The position numbers were made by a program, and so were the translations under genes. The notes under the pieces are model-generated. The model was not told the origin of the DNA. It saw nothing but the letters and a program-made list of their open reading frames with translations, and made no database searches. From the NCBI GenBank assembly GCA_023489025.1, contig JAMDCN010000017.1:1-10135 (forward strand): DNA of 10,135 bases, written 5' to 3'. Every line of letters starts with the position of its first letter. Within the stretch, counting starts at the first letter, position 1. Positions 1 to 6,668 of this stretch are shown here, piece by piece. The stretch comes from Deltaproteobacteria bacterium. GTDB lineage: Bacteria > Desulfobacterota_E > Deferrimicrobia > Deferrimicrobiales > Deferrimicrobiaceae.

Positions 1-127
1 CCCCAATCTTCTCGAAGGGGCCACGCACTTGGTCTTCAGGCTCTCCGACAGTGAGCTGCGTCATTTTGGCCATCACGGCGGCGGCGAATTTTTGCAGGGC
101 ATCGTGGATCAAATCACTCTTGCTCAC
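1..127 (-). CDS. Probable DNA methylase/restriction protein, N-terminus only (runs off the left edge)
   Basis: The first 42 codons of a leftward gene are present. The start is GTG at 127-125, preceded by an AAAGGAAA purine stretch about 8 bases upstream. An ATG a few bases earlier is in a frame that stops after three codons. The peptide is helical (SDLIHDALQKFAAAVMAKM) and is followed by GEPEDQVRGPFEKIG. An EDQLRGPFE-like motif close to the N-terminus is, from memory, typical of Eco57I-like N-6 DNA methylases and related type II restriction-modification proteins. No methylase catalytic motif lies inside the window, so the family call rests on this one motif. The gene sits downstream of the small membrane protein in the same direction, which fits an accessory or defence neighbourhood. 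Confidence 0.5.
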   Translation of the reverse strand, partial: MSKSDLIHDALQKFAAAVMAKMTQLTVGEPEDQVRGPFEKIG

Positions 128-296
128 GCTATCATTTCCTTTCACCCTCCGACGTTTCTCTGTTGTGCATCTGACTGTTGGAAGCTAACTCTCCGCTTCG
201 GCTGCAGGCGCTCAATGAGAAAGAGGCGAGCCGTCAGATTCAGACGATAATTAGACCGCAAACTTTTGTTATTTCAATACTTACGGTCCAATGCTT

Positions 297-662
297 TCAT
301 TCAATTGGATATATCGCCTCCCGAATATAGGTCAAAACGTATCCGACTATGGTGCCTAATAAGAAACTAAACGTAGATCCATCTACTCTTCCTACGTATG
401 TAAGTCCACCCGCAACCAAAACAACGAAAATAATTACAATCGCGGCTCCGATGGACATTTTGGTCCTGAAGCGTGATTCCGATTCCTTCGATTTCAGAGA
501 CCTCTCAGTTATCGTCGTAATTATACTTATGACTGGTTCGACGCGATCAGCAATTGTATTGATGATCTCTGTCAAGCTATCTGGGGGGGCCTTTGCAGTA
601 ACTGGAATTGGCGAGCTCTGTGTCGTCTGAGAAGATTGGGGGCAGCCTTTTTCTTCTGACAT
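297..662 (-). CDS. Small two-helix membrane protein, hypothetical
   Basis: A 121-aa protein I do not recognise. The N-terminal 25 residues are polar and Ser/Thr/Pro-rich. Residues about 28-60 form a likely amphipathic helix (SLTEIINTIADRVEPVISII), followed by a basic/acidic stretch (KSKESESRFRTK). Two transmembrane segments follow, at about 71-90 (IGAAIVIIFVVLVAGGLTYV) and 97-113 (TFSFLLGTIVGYVLTYI), joined by a very short loop, so both ends are probably on the same side of the membrane. The start is supported by GAGGTG six bases ahead of the ATG. An imperfect palindrome at 692-708 lies 30 bases upstream. Small two-helix proteins next to sensor-type genes are often membrane effectors in defence systems, but nothing here proves that role. 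Confidence 0.72.
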   Translation of the reverse strand: MSEEKGCPQSSQTTQSSPIPVTAKAPPDSLTEIINTIADRVEPVISIITTITERSLKSKESESRFRTKMSIGAAIVIIFVVLVAGGLTYVGRVDGSTFSFLLGTIVGYVLTYIREAIYPIE

Positions 663-691
663 TTTTTCACCTCATCGGTCTTTCTTTATTT

Positions 692-708
692 TTAGATTGA
701 CAGTCTAA
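692..708. promoter_or_regulatory. Imperfect palindrome upstream of the membrane protein gene
   Basis: TTAGATTGACAGTCTAA has 8-base arms with one mismatch around a single central base. It lies about 30 bases upstream of the start codon at 662, a usual operator distance. It does not match the palindrome in front of the 214-aa gene, so if it is an operator it would serve a different regulator. I see no convincing -10/-35 pair next to it. Confidence 0.3.
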
Positions 709-717
709 CGCTCAGGA

Positions 718-792
718 TCAGCAGCGGCGGCGCTGGACCGAGGTGATTACCTCGATCGGTCCCATGTCGGGTTTGTCGTTAGAGGTAGTCAT
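718..792 (-). pseudogene. Remnant of an IS66-type transposase accessory gene (OrfA/TnpA), N-terminus only
   Basis: A leftward 24-codon frame starts at ATG 792 and ends at TGA 718-720. It contains GPIEVITSVQRRR. From memory, IS66-family OrfA (TnpA) proteins start with a similar stretch, an (R/P)IEV(I/V)TG(V/P)xRRRRW core followed by SxEEKxxIV. Here the reading frame breaks right after the arginine run, and nothing resembling the rest of the helix-turn-helix domain follows. This is therefore a scar of an element that inserted between the DUF4062 gene and the membrane protein gene. An AGGAG lies about 13 bases upstream, rather far. The peptide is short, so chance similarity is possible. Confidence 0.5.
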
Positions 793-988
793 ATGCCTGG
801 TCGTACTCCTATCACTTATTCTAAGCAACAGGAGCGTCCGTGCCAAACGGGGGTAAATTCAGGACTCCACTACCTCCCCACTTCTCCTGGTCGCAGCTCA
901 GTTCGCCGTTTTTAGTCCCAAATAGGCCGAGATGTTCCGATACGGATACTTGGGGGATGATCCGTCGCCAATTTGACATCCGGGCATT

Positions 989-2116
989 TCAACGCAGTCG
1001 ACGACGAAACAGGGTCAGTGCGGCTTCGATTTCCCTTCTGGGATTTTCGAGGTCTGCCCTCGTGATCAACCGCGGGTCGTCGAATGCGGTCACGATCGTT
1101 TCTCCATGGCTGCCCATGGGGTAGTTACTCCCTTGGGGAGGCCTCGCCATCAGGGTCCTCATCCCAATCCCACTTAAGGCGACGTTGTAAACCATCCGGT
1201 CGTATCGCTTGAAGGGATCTCTTTCTCTATAGTAGGCACATGCGAAGGCGAAGCTTCGCTTCAGGCCAATGATGATGTCCTCCTCGATTAAGACCAATGA
1301 GCCCAAATAATTCTCGTGGCCTTCCACCGATGGGCGCCCCGTGACGTTCAAGTCGACGACGAGCATGCCCCGGGTCGTCAGCTCCAGCCGGACCTCATCC
1401 GAACCTTGGCGACGATACTTTTCCCCGGATTGGATGAGGACGATCTCGTTCACACCGATTTCGGTGGTCTTTGGGTAATCGTACGAGAACAGATCAACGC
1501 CTAACGTGTGTCCGATCTCGAGAAGCCGATGTCCGAACTCCTTAGTTCCCAGCGCGACCGGATCGACCATTTCGTCGACGCGCTCCGGAGCGAGGACAAA
1601 GCGAAGCCCAGTTTCGTTGGAAAACCGATGAGGATTGTTGAGCCTCTCTGTGATCACGGCAGGTATGACCTCCGGCTTCTGCAGTTGACGGATCAAAGGT
1701 GTTAGCGACAGCTCCACCGCCGACTCCAGCTCCGACGGGTTGGTGTAGGTGTGGCGGAATAACCCATCGATATAGTCAGACACCCTACTGACGAGCCGCT
1801 CCCCATCCGCGTCGCGGTCGCATCGCTGGATGAATGCCAAAATACAGATGCGGTGCCGAATCGCCTCTTCGTACTCCTCTTCGACAACAAGTTTCCCTGA
1901 CGGTGCCGTCCATCCTCCCCTGTCCCCAAGGATAGCAATGTATATGTCGCAGCTTGCGACGCCGTCCAAACAGGCATTTCGGGATGAGACTGAAAGACTC
2001 GGTAATTCCTCGACGAGCACCGGTTCCCCGCCGGCAGAATGAATACCCCTCTTCGCCGCCTGCCTATGGTCCCCGAAACCATCCATAACGGAGCTGACGA
2101 AAACCCTTGGACGCAT
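989..2116 (-). CDS. DUF4062 domain-containing protein
   Basis: A 375-aa protein. Residues about 3-100 match the DUF4062 pattern: RVFVSSVMDGFGDHRQAA at the start, then a conserved ACLDGVASCDIYIAILGDRGGW, then VVEEEYEEAI. From memory, DUF4062 has a TIR-like Rossmann fold and occurs at the N-terminus of sensor-type and defence-linked proteins. The C-terminal 240 residues (about 135-375) match nothing I recognise. They contain charged helices and a beta-rich stretch around RLELTTRGMLVVDLNV, with no P-loop and no membrane segment. The ATG lies 13 bases after the stop of the zinc-ribbon gene, so the two are probably co-transcribed. The weak ribosome site GGGAA is about 9 bases upstream. The likely role is sensor or effector in the island, as an inference from domain and context. 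Confidence 0.82.
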   Translation of the reverse strand: MRPRVFVSSVMDGFGDHRQAAKRGIHSAGGEPVLVEELPSLSVSSRNACLDGVASCDIYIAILGDRGGWTAPSGKLVVEEEYEEAIRHRICILAFIQRCDRDADGERLVSRVSDYIDGLFRHTYTNPSELESAVELSLTPLIRQLQKPEVIPAVITERLNNPHRFSNETGLRFVLAPERVDEMVDPVALGTKEFGHRLLEIGHTLGVDLFSYDYPKTTEIGVNEIVLIQSGEKYRRQGSDEVRLELTTRGMLVVDLNVTGRPSVEGHENYLGSLVLIEEDIIIGLKRSFAFACAYYRERDPFKRYDRMVYNVALSGIGMRTLMARPPQGSNYPMGSHGETIVTAFDDPRLITRADLENPRREIEAALTLFRRRLR

Positions 2117-2129
2117 TAGGTCATTCCCA

Positions 2130-2279
2130 TCAATCGCGGATTACCACGTTCGCACTGCCGCACTTCTCGCACTTGGGAGCGGCAGCTTGGATTCGCTCAC
2201 GTTCGGCTTCCTCACGGCTGTAAACCTTAATCCGTTTTTCAAAACCGCATTGCCGGCACACGACGGTGACCATTTTCAT
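2130..2279 (-). CDS. Small zinc-ribbon protein (49 aa)
   Basis: A short leftward gene of 49 codons starting MKMVTVVCRQCGFEKRIKVY. It has two CxxC knuckles, C8-x-x-C11 (VCRQCG) and C37-x-x-C40 (KCEKCG), separated by a charged helix (SREEAERERIQAAAP). This is the layout of a four-cysteine zinc ribbon of the small nucleic-acid- or protein-binding type. The start at 2279 is preceded by AAAGGGGCGAG, a reasonable ribosome site; a second ATG two codons in (2273) is possible. It ends 13 bases before the DUF4062 start, suggesting translation from one message. The regular spacing of the cysteines and the acidic/basic pattern make it a real gene rather than a chance frame. Function unknown. Confidence 0.75.
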   Translation of the reverse strand: MKMVTVVCRQCGFEKRIKVYSREEAERERIQAAAPKCEKCGSANVVIRD

Positions 2280-2459
2280 CGTCTCGCCCCTTTATTCGCG
2301 AAGTCAGCATTTTCTCGCGTCATTGGACTGGTGCGACCGTCGAATTGTCGAATCTTACGTCACATATACGAATTCGGTGTGTCCTCGCTGGTTTCACCAA
2401 TCCCCACGTGGAAGAGCTGCGACCATTAATGCATCAGAAGACCGGTTCGCACGGCATGC

Positions 2460-3605
2460 TCATTTCCTCTTTCGTTCTGCGTCATCCATCTTGCCACGAC
2501 GGCTCCGATTCTCTGTCAAATCCACCAGTGTGGCGCTGTTCGCTTCCTTCAGGACCTCCGCGGGATACCACGCGCGGTTCTTCTCCGCATACCGCCCCAC
2601 CGCTTCCAGGACCAATAGATGCGGGAGATTCATCTCCGACGCCATCTTCCTGCAATCAATTGGATCTCCATATAACATCTCAGCCATCTGGCGGAATGCA
2701 CGAGGCCGTTCAATGAGAATGTCCACAAGCGATTTCTTCCTTAACCCAAGTTTGTTGAGTTGTTGGTTCAGGTACACGTATTGGCGCTGTGAGGTGATCT
2801 CGAGATCGCGCGCGCGTCGAATGAGGGCCTGAACCGATACCTTCCATCGCAGCCCCAGCCTCCTCAGACTCATCAAGGTCACGGGGGGAACAAGTTCTCG
2901 CATCATCGCTTCCCGGGGCATTAAAAGTTCCGAGGCAAACCGGTTTGCCTCCTTCTCCATGGTGCGGATATCCTTATCGACCGCATGGTGAAGAACCAAA
3001 TGTCCGAGCTCGTGCGCAATGTTGAACCGGAGCCGGTCTCCCGGCCCCCGTGCTGAGAAAACCATGACCGGGCGTTGAGCTTCCTTTCCCAACCATAGAG
3101 AGAAAGCGTCGTACTTGTCGATATCCATCGGGATGGCGAGAACGAGAACGCCGGTCATTTCAATTGGCCGGATAAGCAAGTCTACCGGATCGTCCGGCGG
3201 GAGGCCGAGAACGGACCGTGTGATCCGCGCTGCCGCTTCCGGATCTCCCTCCTGCCGGGGAAGTCGCAATGGAATCTTACTGAGGCCAACTTCCATCTTT
3301 TCCACGGACTCGTAGATTATCTTCCCGTATTGCCGGAGCCGATTTTTGTCTCCGCTCGATAAAGAAGCCTTCGCCCGGAATAGCAACGAGCCGAGAGGGA
3401 AATCCGACGCGAATCCCTGCCGGAAAAATGCAATCGGAAAACCCGTCTGAAAGGCGATCGCCTGCAACTTTTCCTGGGACGGCGCTGCCATGCCGCCCTC
3501 GAACTGCGCGATCGCCGATTGGTAGACTCCGATTCTGCGGGCCAGTTCAGTTTGCGTCCATCCTCGGATCTCCCGGGCCTGCCGGAAGCGATCGCCGCTA
3601 AGCAC
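2460..3605 (-). CDS. XRE-family helix-turn-helix protein fused to an ImmA/IrrE-type metallopeptidase
   Basis: A 381-aa protein. Residues about 5-60 form an XRE/HTH_3 DNA-binding domain (FRQAREIRGWTQTELARRIG, then QSAIAQFEGG). Residues about 170-240 hold the zinc peptidase: H198-E-L-G-H202 (NIAHELGHLVLHH) with a downstream EKEANRFASELLMP that should supply the third ligand (probably E219). This is the ImmA/IrrE architecture, in which a peptidase cleaves a repressor or partner to switch genes on, as known for ImmA of ICEBs1 and IrrE/DdrO. The tail (about 245-381) is helical and unrecognised. The start is GTG at 3605, overlapping the previous gene's TAG by 8 bases. GGAGGG lies 5 bases ahead, inside that gene, so translation is coupled. 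It probably regulates its own operon via the palindrome at 4273-4287. Confidence 0.9.
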   Translation of the reverse strand: MLSGDRFRQAREIRGWTQTELARRIGVYQSAIAQFEGGMAAPSQEKLQAIAFQTGFPIAFFRQGFASDFPLGSLLFRAKASLSSGDKNRLRQYGKIIYESVEKMEVGLSKIPLRLPRQEGDPEAAARITRSVLGLPPDDPVDLLIRPIEMTGVLVLAIPMDIDKYDAFSLWLGKEAQRPVMVFSARGPGDRLRFNIAHELGHLVLHHAVDKDIRTMEKEANRFASELLMPREAMMRELVPPVTLMSLRRLGLRWKVSVQALIRRARDLEITSQRQYVYLNQQLNKLGLRKKSLVDILIERPRAFRQMAEMLYGDPIDCRKMASEMNLPHLLVLEAVGRYAEKNRAWYPAEVLKEANSATLVDLTENRSRRGKMDDAERKRK

Positions 3606-4242
3606 CCTTGCCCTCCGATTCGGTTTCCTCGTCCCGCAGGAACGTGATCGGGAGGTCCGCCGGTGTCACGATCTCTGCCGTGTCAGGAGTCCGTATAGGG
3701 GTTGCGGATACATCAGCAATCGGATGCGGGATCGGACATATCCAATGCTTCTCGATGGAGGATTTGCTTGTTCCGCCGCCCTTTGGACAGGCAAGCAGGA
3801 GTTCTTTGAACAAATACTCCCGATCGACGTCCCAGAGAACCACAAGATTGACTTTTTCCCACTGCTCTTCCCCGGGAAGACCAAGGGAAAGCTGGTGGTA
3901 GAATGCCTGTCTGGCCTTCGATGGGCCGGCTACCGGAAGATCACCGCCATCGGCCTTGAGGATCCGGATGCGGTAGGTGCCGTACGTCAAAAGAAGCCCG
4001 TTATTGGCCATAACCCCGACGTCAAAGACATCTTCCTCCTCCGCAGTCTGCCCCGCCGCCTTGAGGCATTGCTTCGTGATGTAGCGGACCAGACCAGGGG
4101 TAAAAAACGTGTCGACCGACTCTTCCCGTTTTTCGAAAAAATCGCGGGCGTAGGCGGTTGCAGCCTCGATGGCGTCATAGAGAGTAGGAATGAGCTGCGA
4201 GAGGTCTCCCAGTACTACTTGCGGTGAAGGCACGGAAGGCAT
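3598..4242 (-). CDS. Hypothetical protein, operon partner of the XRE-ImmA protein
   Basis: A 214-aa acidic, soluble protein I cannot assign to a named family. The N-terminal third is helical (LSQLIPTLYDAIEAATAYAR). The middle is beta-rich (NGLLLTYGTYRIRILKAD) and is followed by PSKARQAFYHQLSL and KVNLVVLWDVD, then LLACPKGGG and a HWICPIPHP patch. The last 30 residues are proline/acid-rich and probably unstructured. The alternation of strand and helix with the LVVLWDVD strand recalls small alpha/beta nuclease-like folds, but no catalytic motif is clear. It is first in the operon: ATG at 4242 with GGAGG four bases upstream, and its stop overlaps the start of the XRE-ImmA gene. Such tight coupling suggests it is the peptidase's partner or substrate. 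That is inference. Confidence 0.8.
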   Translation of the reverse strand: MPSVPSPQVVLGDLSQLIPTLYDAIEAATAYARDFFEKREESVDTFFTPGLVRYITKQCLKAAGQTAEEEDVFDVGVMANNGLLLTYGTYRIRILKADGGDLPVAGPSKARQAFYHQLSLGLPGEEQWEKVNLVVLWDVDREYLFKELLLACPKGGGTSKSSIEKHWICPIPHPIADVSATPIRTPDTAEIVTPADLPITFLRDEETESEGKGA

Positions 4243-4549
4243 ATATCCTCCAAGATGCTTTGTATAAAGTTCACTGATATTATCAGTAAGTATTTAGCTC
4301 GCAGTCAAGATATTCTTTTCGTCTCGGACATTTTTCTTGGCCTACGCGAATTTCACCATATTGTTAGCAATATTTCTTATCATCTGCAGGTTATGGAATC
4401 GGTGTTGAAGACCTCATCACGTTTCCATGGAACTTCGCGTTCTCTTCTCCCTCATGCTTATCATCGTGTTTTCCATAGATGACCCGCGATTCCATAAAAA
4501 AGAAACGTCCTATCAGGAAACGGCCAGGTGCGCTCGAGAAGTCAGGTCG
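4243..4549. other. AT-rich junction between the leftward island and the GC-rich right part
   Basis: Besides the promoter/operator at 4273-4308 this gap has a second inverted repeat, ATATTG-TTAG-CAATAT at 4358-4373, whose arms differ from the first palindrome. Base composition is clearly richer in A and T than on either side. No reading frame here looks coding. A rightward frame from 4427 starts with a hydrophobic run but soon enters the antisense of the oxidase remnant. No tRNA or clear attachment site is seen, although the composition change suggests an island boundary. Confidence 0.4.
4273..4308 (-). promoter_or_regulatory. Promoter and palindromic operator of the leftward operon
   Basis: Read on the minus strand, TTGACT (4308-4303) is followed after 18 bases by GATAAT (4284-4279), a near-consensus sigma-70 pair. 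Transcription would start near 4272, about 30 bases before the ATG at 4242. The sequence ACTGATATTATCAGT (4273-4287) is a perfect palindrome with 7-base arms around one central base, and it covers the -10 box. A bound dimer would block polymerase, so this is the expected operator for the operon's own XRE protein. Confidence 0.65.
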
Positions 4550-4933
4550 TCAGGGGCGGATGGACAGGGCGTGGTGGAAAACGTTGCGGGGGTCCCAGCG
4601 GGCCTTGATCTGTTTCAGTCGTGGGTAATTGGCCTTGTAGTACAGCGTGTGCCAGGGGACGCCGGAAGTATTCCACTCCGGATCGGCAAGGTCGACATCC
4701 GGATGGTTGCCGTATACGACGTTGTGAGAATCGAGGCGCGTTGGGCCGAGGGTGCCCGTCCTGAATAATTCGGGGAGGGGATTGAGGCGGTCAGCAGCCC
4801 TTTCATCTCGAGTTTGCCGTACTGGCGGCGCCGGAGAAGGAGCAGGCCGTACAGCTTCGCGTAGGGAGCCCAGGAACAGCTTCCGGTACGCCTCGCCGAG
4901 CGTGGCGCCGGGCTCGACCGCCTTGGTGTCAGG
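4550..4933 (-). pseudogene. Internally deleted FAD-linked oxidase (berberine-bridge / AknOx-like), remnant
   Basis: The C-terminal 60 residues are well preserved: HPDVDLADPEWNTSGVPWHT, then LYYKANYPRLKQIKARWDP and NVFHHALSIRP before a stop. This is the BBE tail of FAD-binding oxidases. About 60 residues earlier the same frame reads KAVEPGATLGEAYRKLFLGS, which belongs to the N-terminal FAD-binding domain (compare VxAGATLGExYRxLF). The FAD-linkage region and the whole substrate domain, several hundred residues in intact members, are missing. A different frame in the joining stretch also looks coding (QYGKLEMKG). So the two ends of one gene have been joined by internal deletion and frame change. 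No start codon with a ribosome site is present, and the upstream side is overlapped by the start of the MDR gene. Confidence 0.65.
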
Positions 4934-5011
4934 GCGAGACCTCCTCCCGCTTCCGAGAATCCAATCGGTAATCGGCGGAGTACAACGATTCGGAGAAGAA
5001 AGGAGAGCGTT

Positions 5012-6001
5012 ATGGCGCGCCTCGTCCGATTCCACCAGACCGGTGGCCCGGAAGTGTTGAAGGTCGAGCACGTGGACGTACCGCCGCCGGGGCCGGGAGA
5101 AGTCCGCATCGCGGTGAAGGCGCTTGGCCTGAACCGGGCCGAGGCGATGTTCCGTTCGGGCCACTACCTGGAGCCACCCACGTTCCCCGCCCGCCTCAGT
5201 TACGAGGCGGCAGGCACCGTCGCGGAGCTCGGCGAAGGCGTGCAGGGCTTTAAGGTCGGCGACGCCGTCAGCACCATCCCGGCTTTCTCGCAGAACCACT
5301 ACGGCGTCTACGGCGACACGGCAACCGTGCCGGCCTTTGCGGTGGCCAGGCACCCTGCGTCGCTGTCGTGGGCCGAGGCGGCGGCGGTATGGATGCAATA
5401 TGCCACCGCGTACGGGGCGTTGATCGACATTGCGGACCTGAAGGCGGGCGACACGCTGCTGATCCCGGCGGCTTCCAGCAGCGTGGGCATTGCCGCCATC
5501 CAGATTGCACGGATGATCGGCGCCGCGCCCGTGGCGCTCACGCGCGGCAGCAGCAAGCGCAAGGCTTTGCTTACCGCCGGTGCGGCGCACGTCATCGTAA
5601 CCGAAGAGCAGGACCTGGTCGCCGAGGTGAACAAGCTCACCGAGGGGAAGGGAGCCCGCATCGTGTTCGACCCGGTGGGCGGGCCTACCGTCGCCAAGCT
5701 GACGGCGGCGATGGCCGAGCGCGGCATCATGTTCCTGTACGGCGTCCTCAGTACCGACCCGACGCCGCTTCCGCTGATGGACGTGGTGGCCAAGTCGCTG
5801 ACCATCCGCGGCTATGTTCTGTTTGAGGTCACCCAGGATCCGCAGCGGCTCGAACGAGCCAAGAAGTTCATCGTCGACGGCCTGTCCGCGGGCAAGCTCA
5901 AGCCGGTGGTCGCCAAGACGTTCCCGCTCGAGCAGATCGTCGAGGCGCATCGGTACATAGAGTCGAACCAACAAGTCGGCAAGATCGTGGTGACGGTCTA
6001 A
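5012..6001 (+). CDS. Zinc-independent medium-chain oxidoreductase (quinone oxidoreductase-like)
   Basis: A 329-aa member of the MDR/alcohol dehydrogenase superfamily, normal length for the quinone oxidoreductase branch. Residues about 1-120 are the GroES-like domain (RFHQTGGPEVLKVEHVDVPP, then LGLNRAEAMFRSG and YEAAGTVAELGEGV). Residues about 125-260 are the NAD(P)-binding Rossmann domain with AASSSVGIAAIQIA (about 153-166) as the nucleotide-binding turn, then FDPVGG. The structural-zinc cysteine cluster and the usual Cys/His catalytic zinc ligands are absent, so it should be zinc-independent. It probably reduces quinones or enones with NADPH; the exact substrate cannot be read. The start at 5012 has AGGAG six bases upstream. 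Its neighbour on the left is the oxidase remnant; the ORF6N gene follows after 73 bases. Confidence 0.92.
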   Translation: MARLVRFHQTGGPEVLKVEHVDVPPPGPGEVRIAVKALGLNRAEAMFRSGHYLEPPTFPARLSYEAAGTVAELGEGVQGFKVGDAVSTIPAFSQNHYGVYGDTATVPAFAVARHPASLSWAEAAAVWMQYATAYGALIDIADLKAGDTLLIPAASSSVGIAAIQIARMIGAAPVALTRGSSKRKALLTAGAAHVIVTEEQDLVAEVNKLTEGKGARIVFDPVGGPTVAKLTAAMAERGIMFLYGVLSTDPTPLPLMDVVAKSLTIRGYVLFEVTQDPQRLERAKKFIVDGLSAGKLKPVVAKTFPLEQIVEAHRYIESNQQVGKIVVTV

Positions 6002-6074
6002 GTGCGGGACATGGGACTTTCGAGGTCTCCGTGGAGCCGATTCGCTGGGCACGTAAATTGAAGACTGATTCCAT

Positions 6075-6611
6075 ATGAGCGACGATTTGAAATCGCAAAT
6101 TGCGATATCAAGACCGCCCCTTCGGGCAGAGGAAATTTCCCAGCGAATTCATACTCTTCGGGGCCACCGCGTCATGCTGGATGCGGACCTTGCGGAACTG
6201 TACGGTGTCCCAACAAAGGCCTTCAATCAGGCAGTCCAGCGGAATGCCAAACGATTCCCGGAAGACTTCAAGTTCCAACTCTCGCGCGATGAGGCCAATT
6301 CTTTAAGGTCACAAATTGTGACCTTAAAGACCGGACGCGGACAACATCGAAAATACCTCCCTTACGCCTTCACCGAGCAAGGCGTAGCAATGCTATCAGG
6401 TGTCCTTAGCAGTCCTCGCGCGGTTCAAGTCAATATTGCGATTATGCGGGCGTTTGTCCGGATGCGTCGGATGCTCGAATCCAACGAGGAACTGGCCCGA
6501 AAGGTGGAAGCTCTTGAAAAGAAGTATGACTCCCGATTCCGCATGGTCTTCGACGCGATCCGTGCCCTGATGGAGCCACCCAAGACACCGCGGCGGCGGA
6601 TCGGATTCTGA
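6075..6611 (+). CDS. ORF6N domain protein, copy 1
   Basis: A 178-aa protein with the ORF6N domain at about residues 17-110: [18 protein letters not shown], then [29 protein letters not shown], and [18 protein letters not shown]. The C-terminal part is a likely coiled coil (ESNEELARKVEALEKKYD) and a basic tail (TPRRRIGF). ORF6N is related to KilA-N and is linked to DNA binding in phage and bacterial proteins. The start is taken because the second copy (about 80% identical by eye) begins at the same Met with MSDD. No Shine-Dalgarno is visible in either copy. Codons 76-85 lie in a 31-base palindrome (6300-6330). The gene faces the NTPase gene across 57 bases. Unlike copy 2, no palindrome lies upstream. 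Confidence 0.88.
   Translation: MSDDLKSQIAISRPPLRAEEISQRIHTLRGHRVMLDADLAELYGVPTKAFNQAVQRNAKRFPEDFKFQLSRDEANSLRSQIVTLKTGRGQHRKYLPYAFTEQGVAMLSGVLSSPRAVQVNIAIMRAFVRMRRMLESNEELARKVEALEKKYDSRFRMVFDAIRALMEPPKTPRRRIGF
6300..6330. repeat. Perfect palindrome inside ORF6N copy 1
   Basis: The arms TCTTTAAGGTCACAA and TTGTGACCTTAAAGA (15 bases each) surround a single A at 6315. It encodes S76-LRSQIVTL-K85. Both leucines are TTA and one arginine is AGG, codons found nowhere else in this gene. The core GGTCACAANTTGTGACC recurs at 8720-8736 and 9005-9021. Confidence 0.9.
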
Positions 6612-6668
6612 TCCTTTCACGTAAGGACCCTGTTCGACATCCGGACGCGATGGGATCGTGTTGTGACT

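Larger units (their letters stand above)
663..988. other. Gap holding an IS-like remnant, otherwise no gene
   Basis: This 326-base gap separates the DUF4062 gene from the membrane protein gene. Apart from the palindrome at 692-708 and the IS66-type OrfA remnant at 718-792, no reading frame on either strand looks coding. The stretch at about 793-988 may be the decayed end of the same insertion sequence, but I could not identify terminal repeats or a target-site duplication. Confidence 0.4.

Noticed and set aside
29..250. Rightward 73-codon frame at the left end
   Set aside because: It lies mostly opposite the methylase-like gene, has no ribosome site, and its product is low in sequence sense and ends in an arginine run.
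254..288. Stem GACCGYAA / TTGCGGTC with a 19-base loop between the membrane protein and the methylase-like gene
   Set aside because: The loop is long and no run of T follows on either strand, so a terminator is not supported.
2266..2832. Rightward frames opposite the XRE-ImmA gene
   Set aside because: They are shadows of the real leftward gene, rich in Ser/Arg/Cys with no recognisable domain.
4427..4768. Rightward frame starting MELRVLFSLMLIIVFS, like a signal peptide
   Set aside because: There is no ribosome site, and after about 30 codons it is simply the antisense of the oxidase remnant.
4934..6052. Long leftward open frame (500 codons when joined with 4550-4933)
   Set aside because: It is antisense to the MDR oxidoreductase gene. 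The peptide is Arg/His/Asp-rich with no domain, as expected of the complement of a GC-rich gene. Only its last part (the oxidase remnant) is real.
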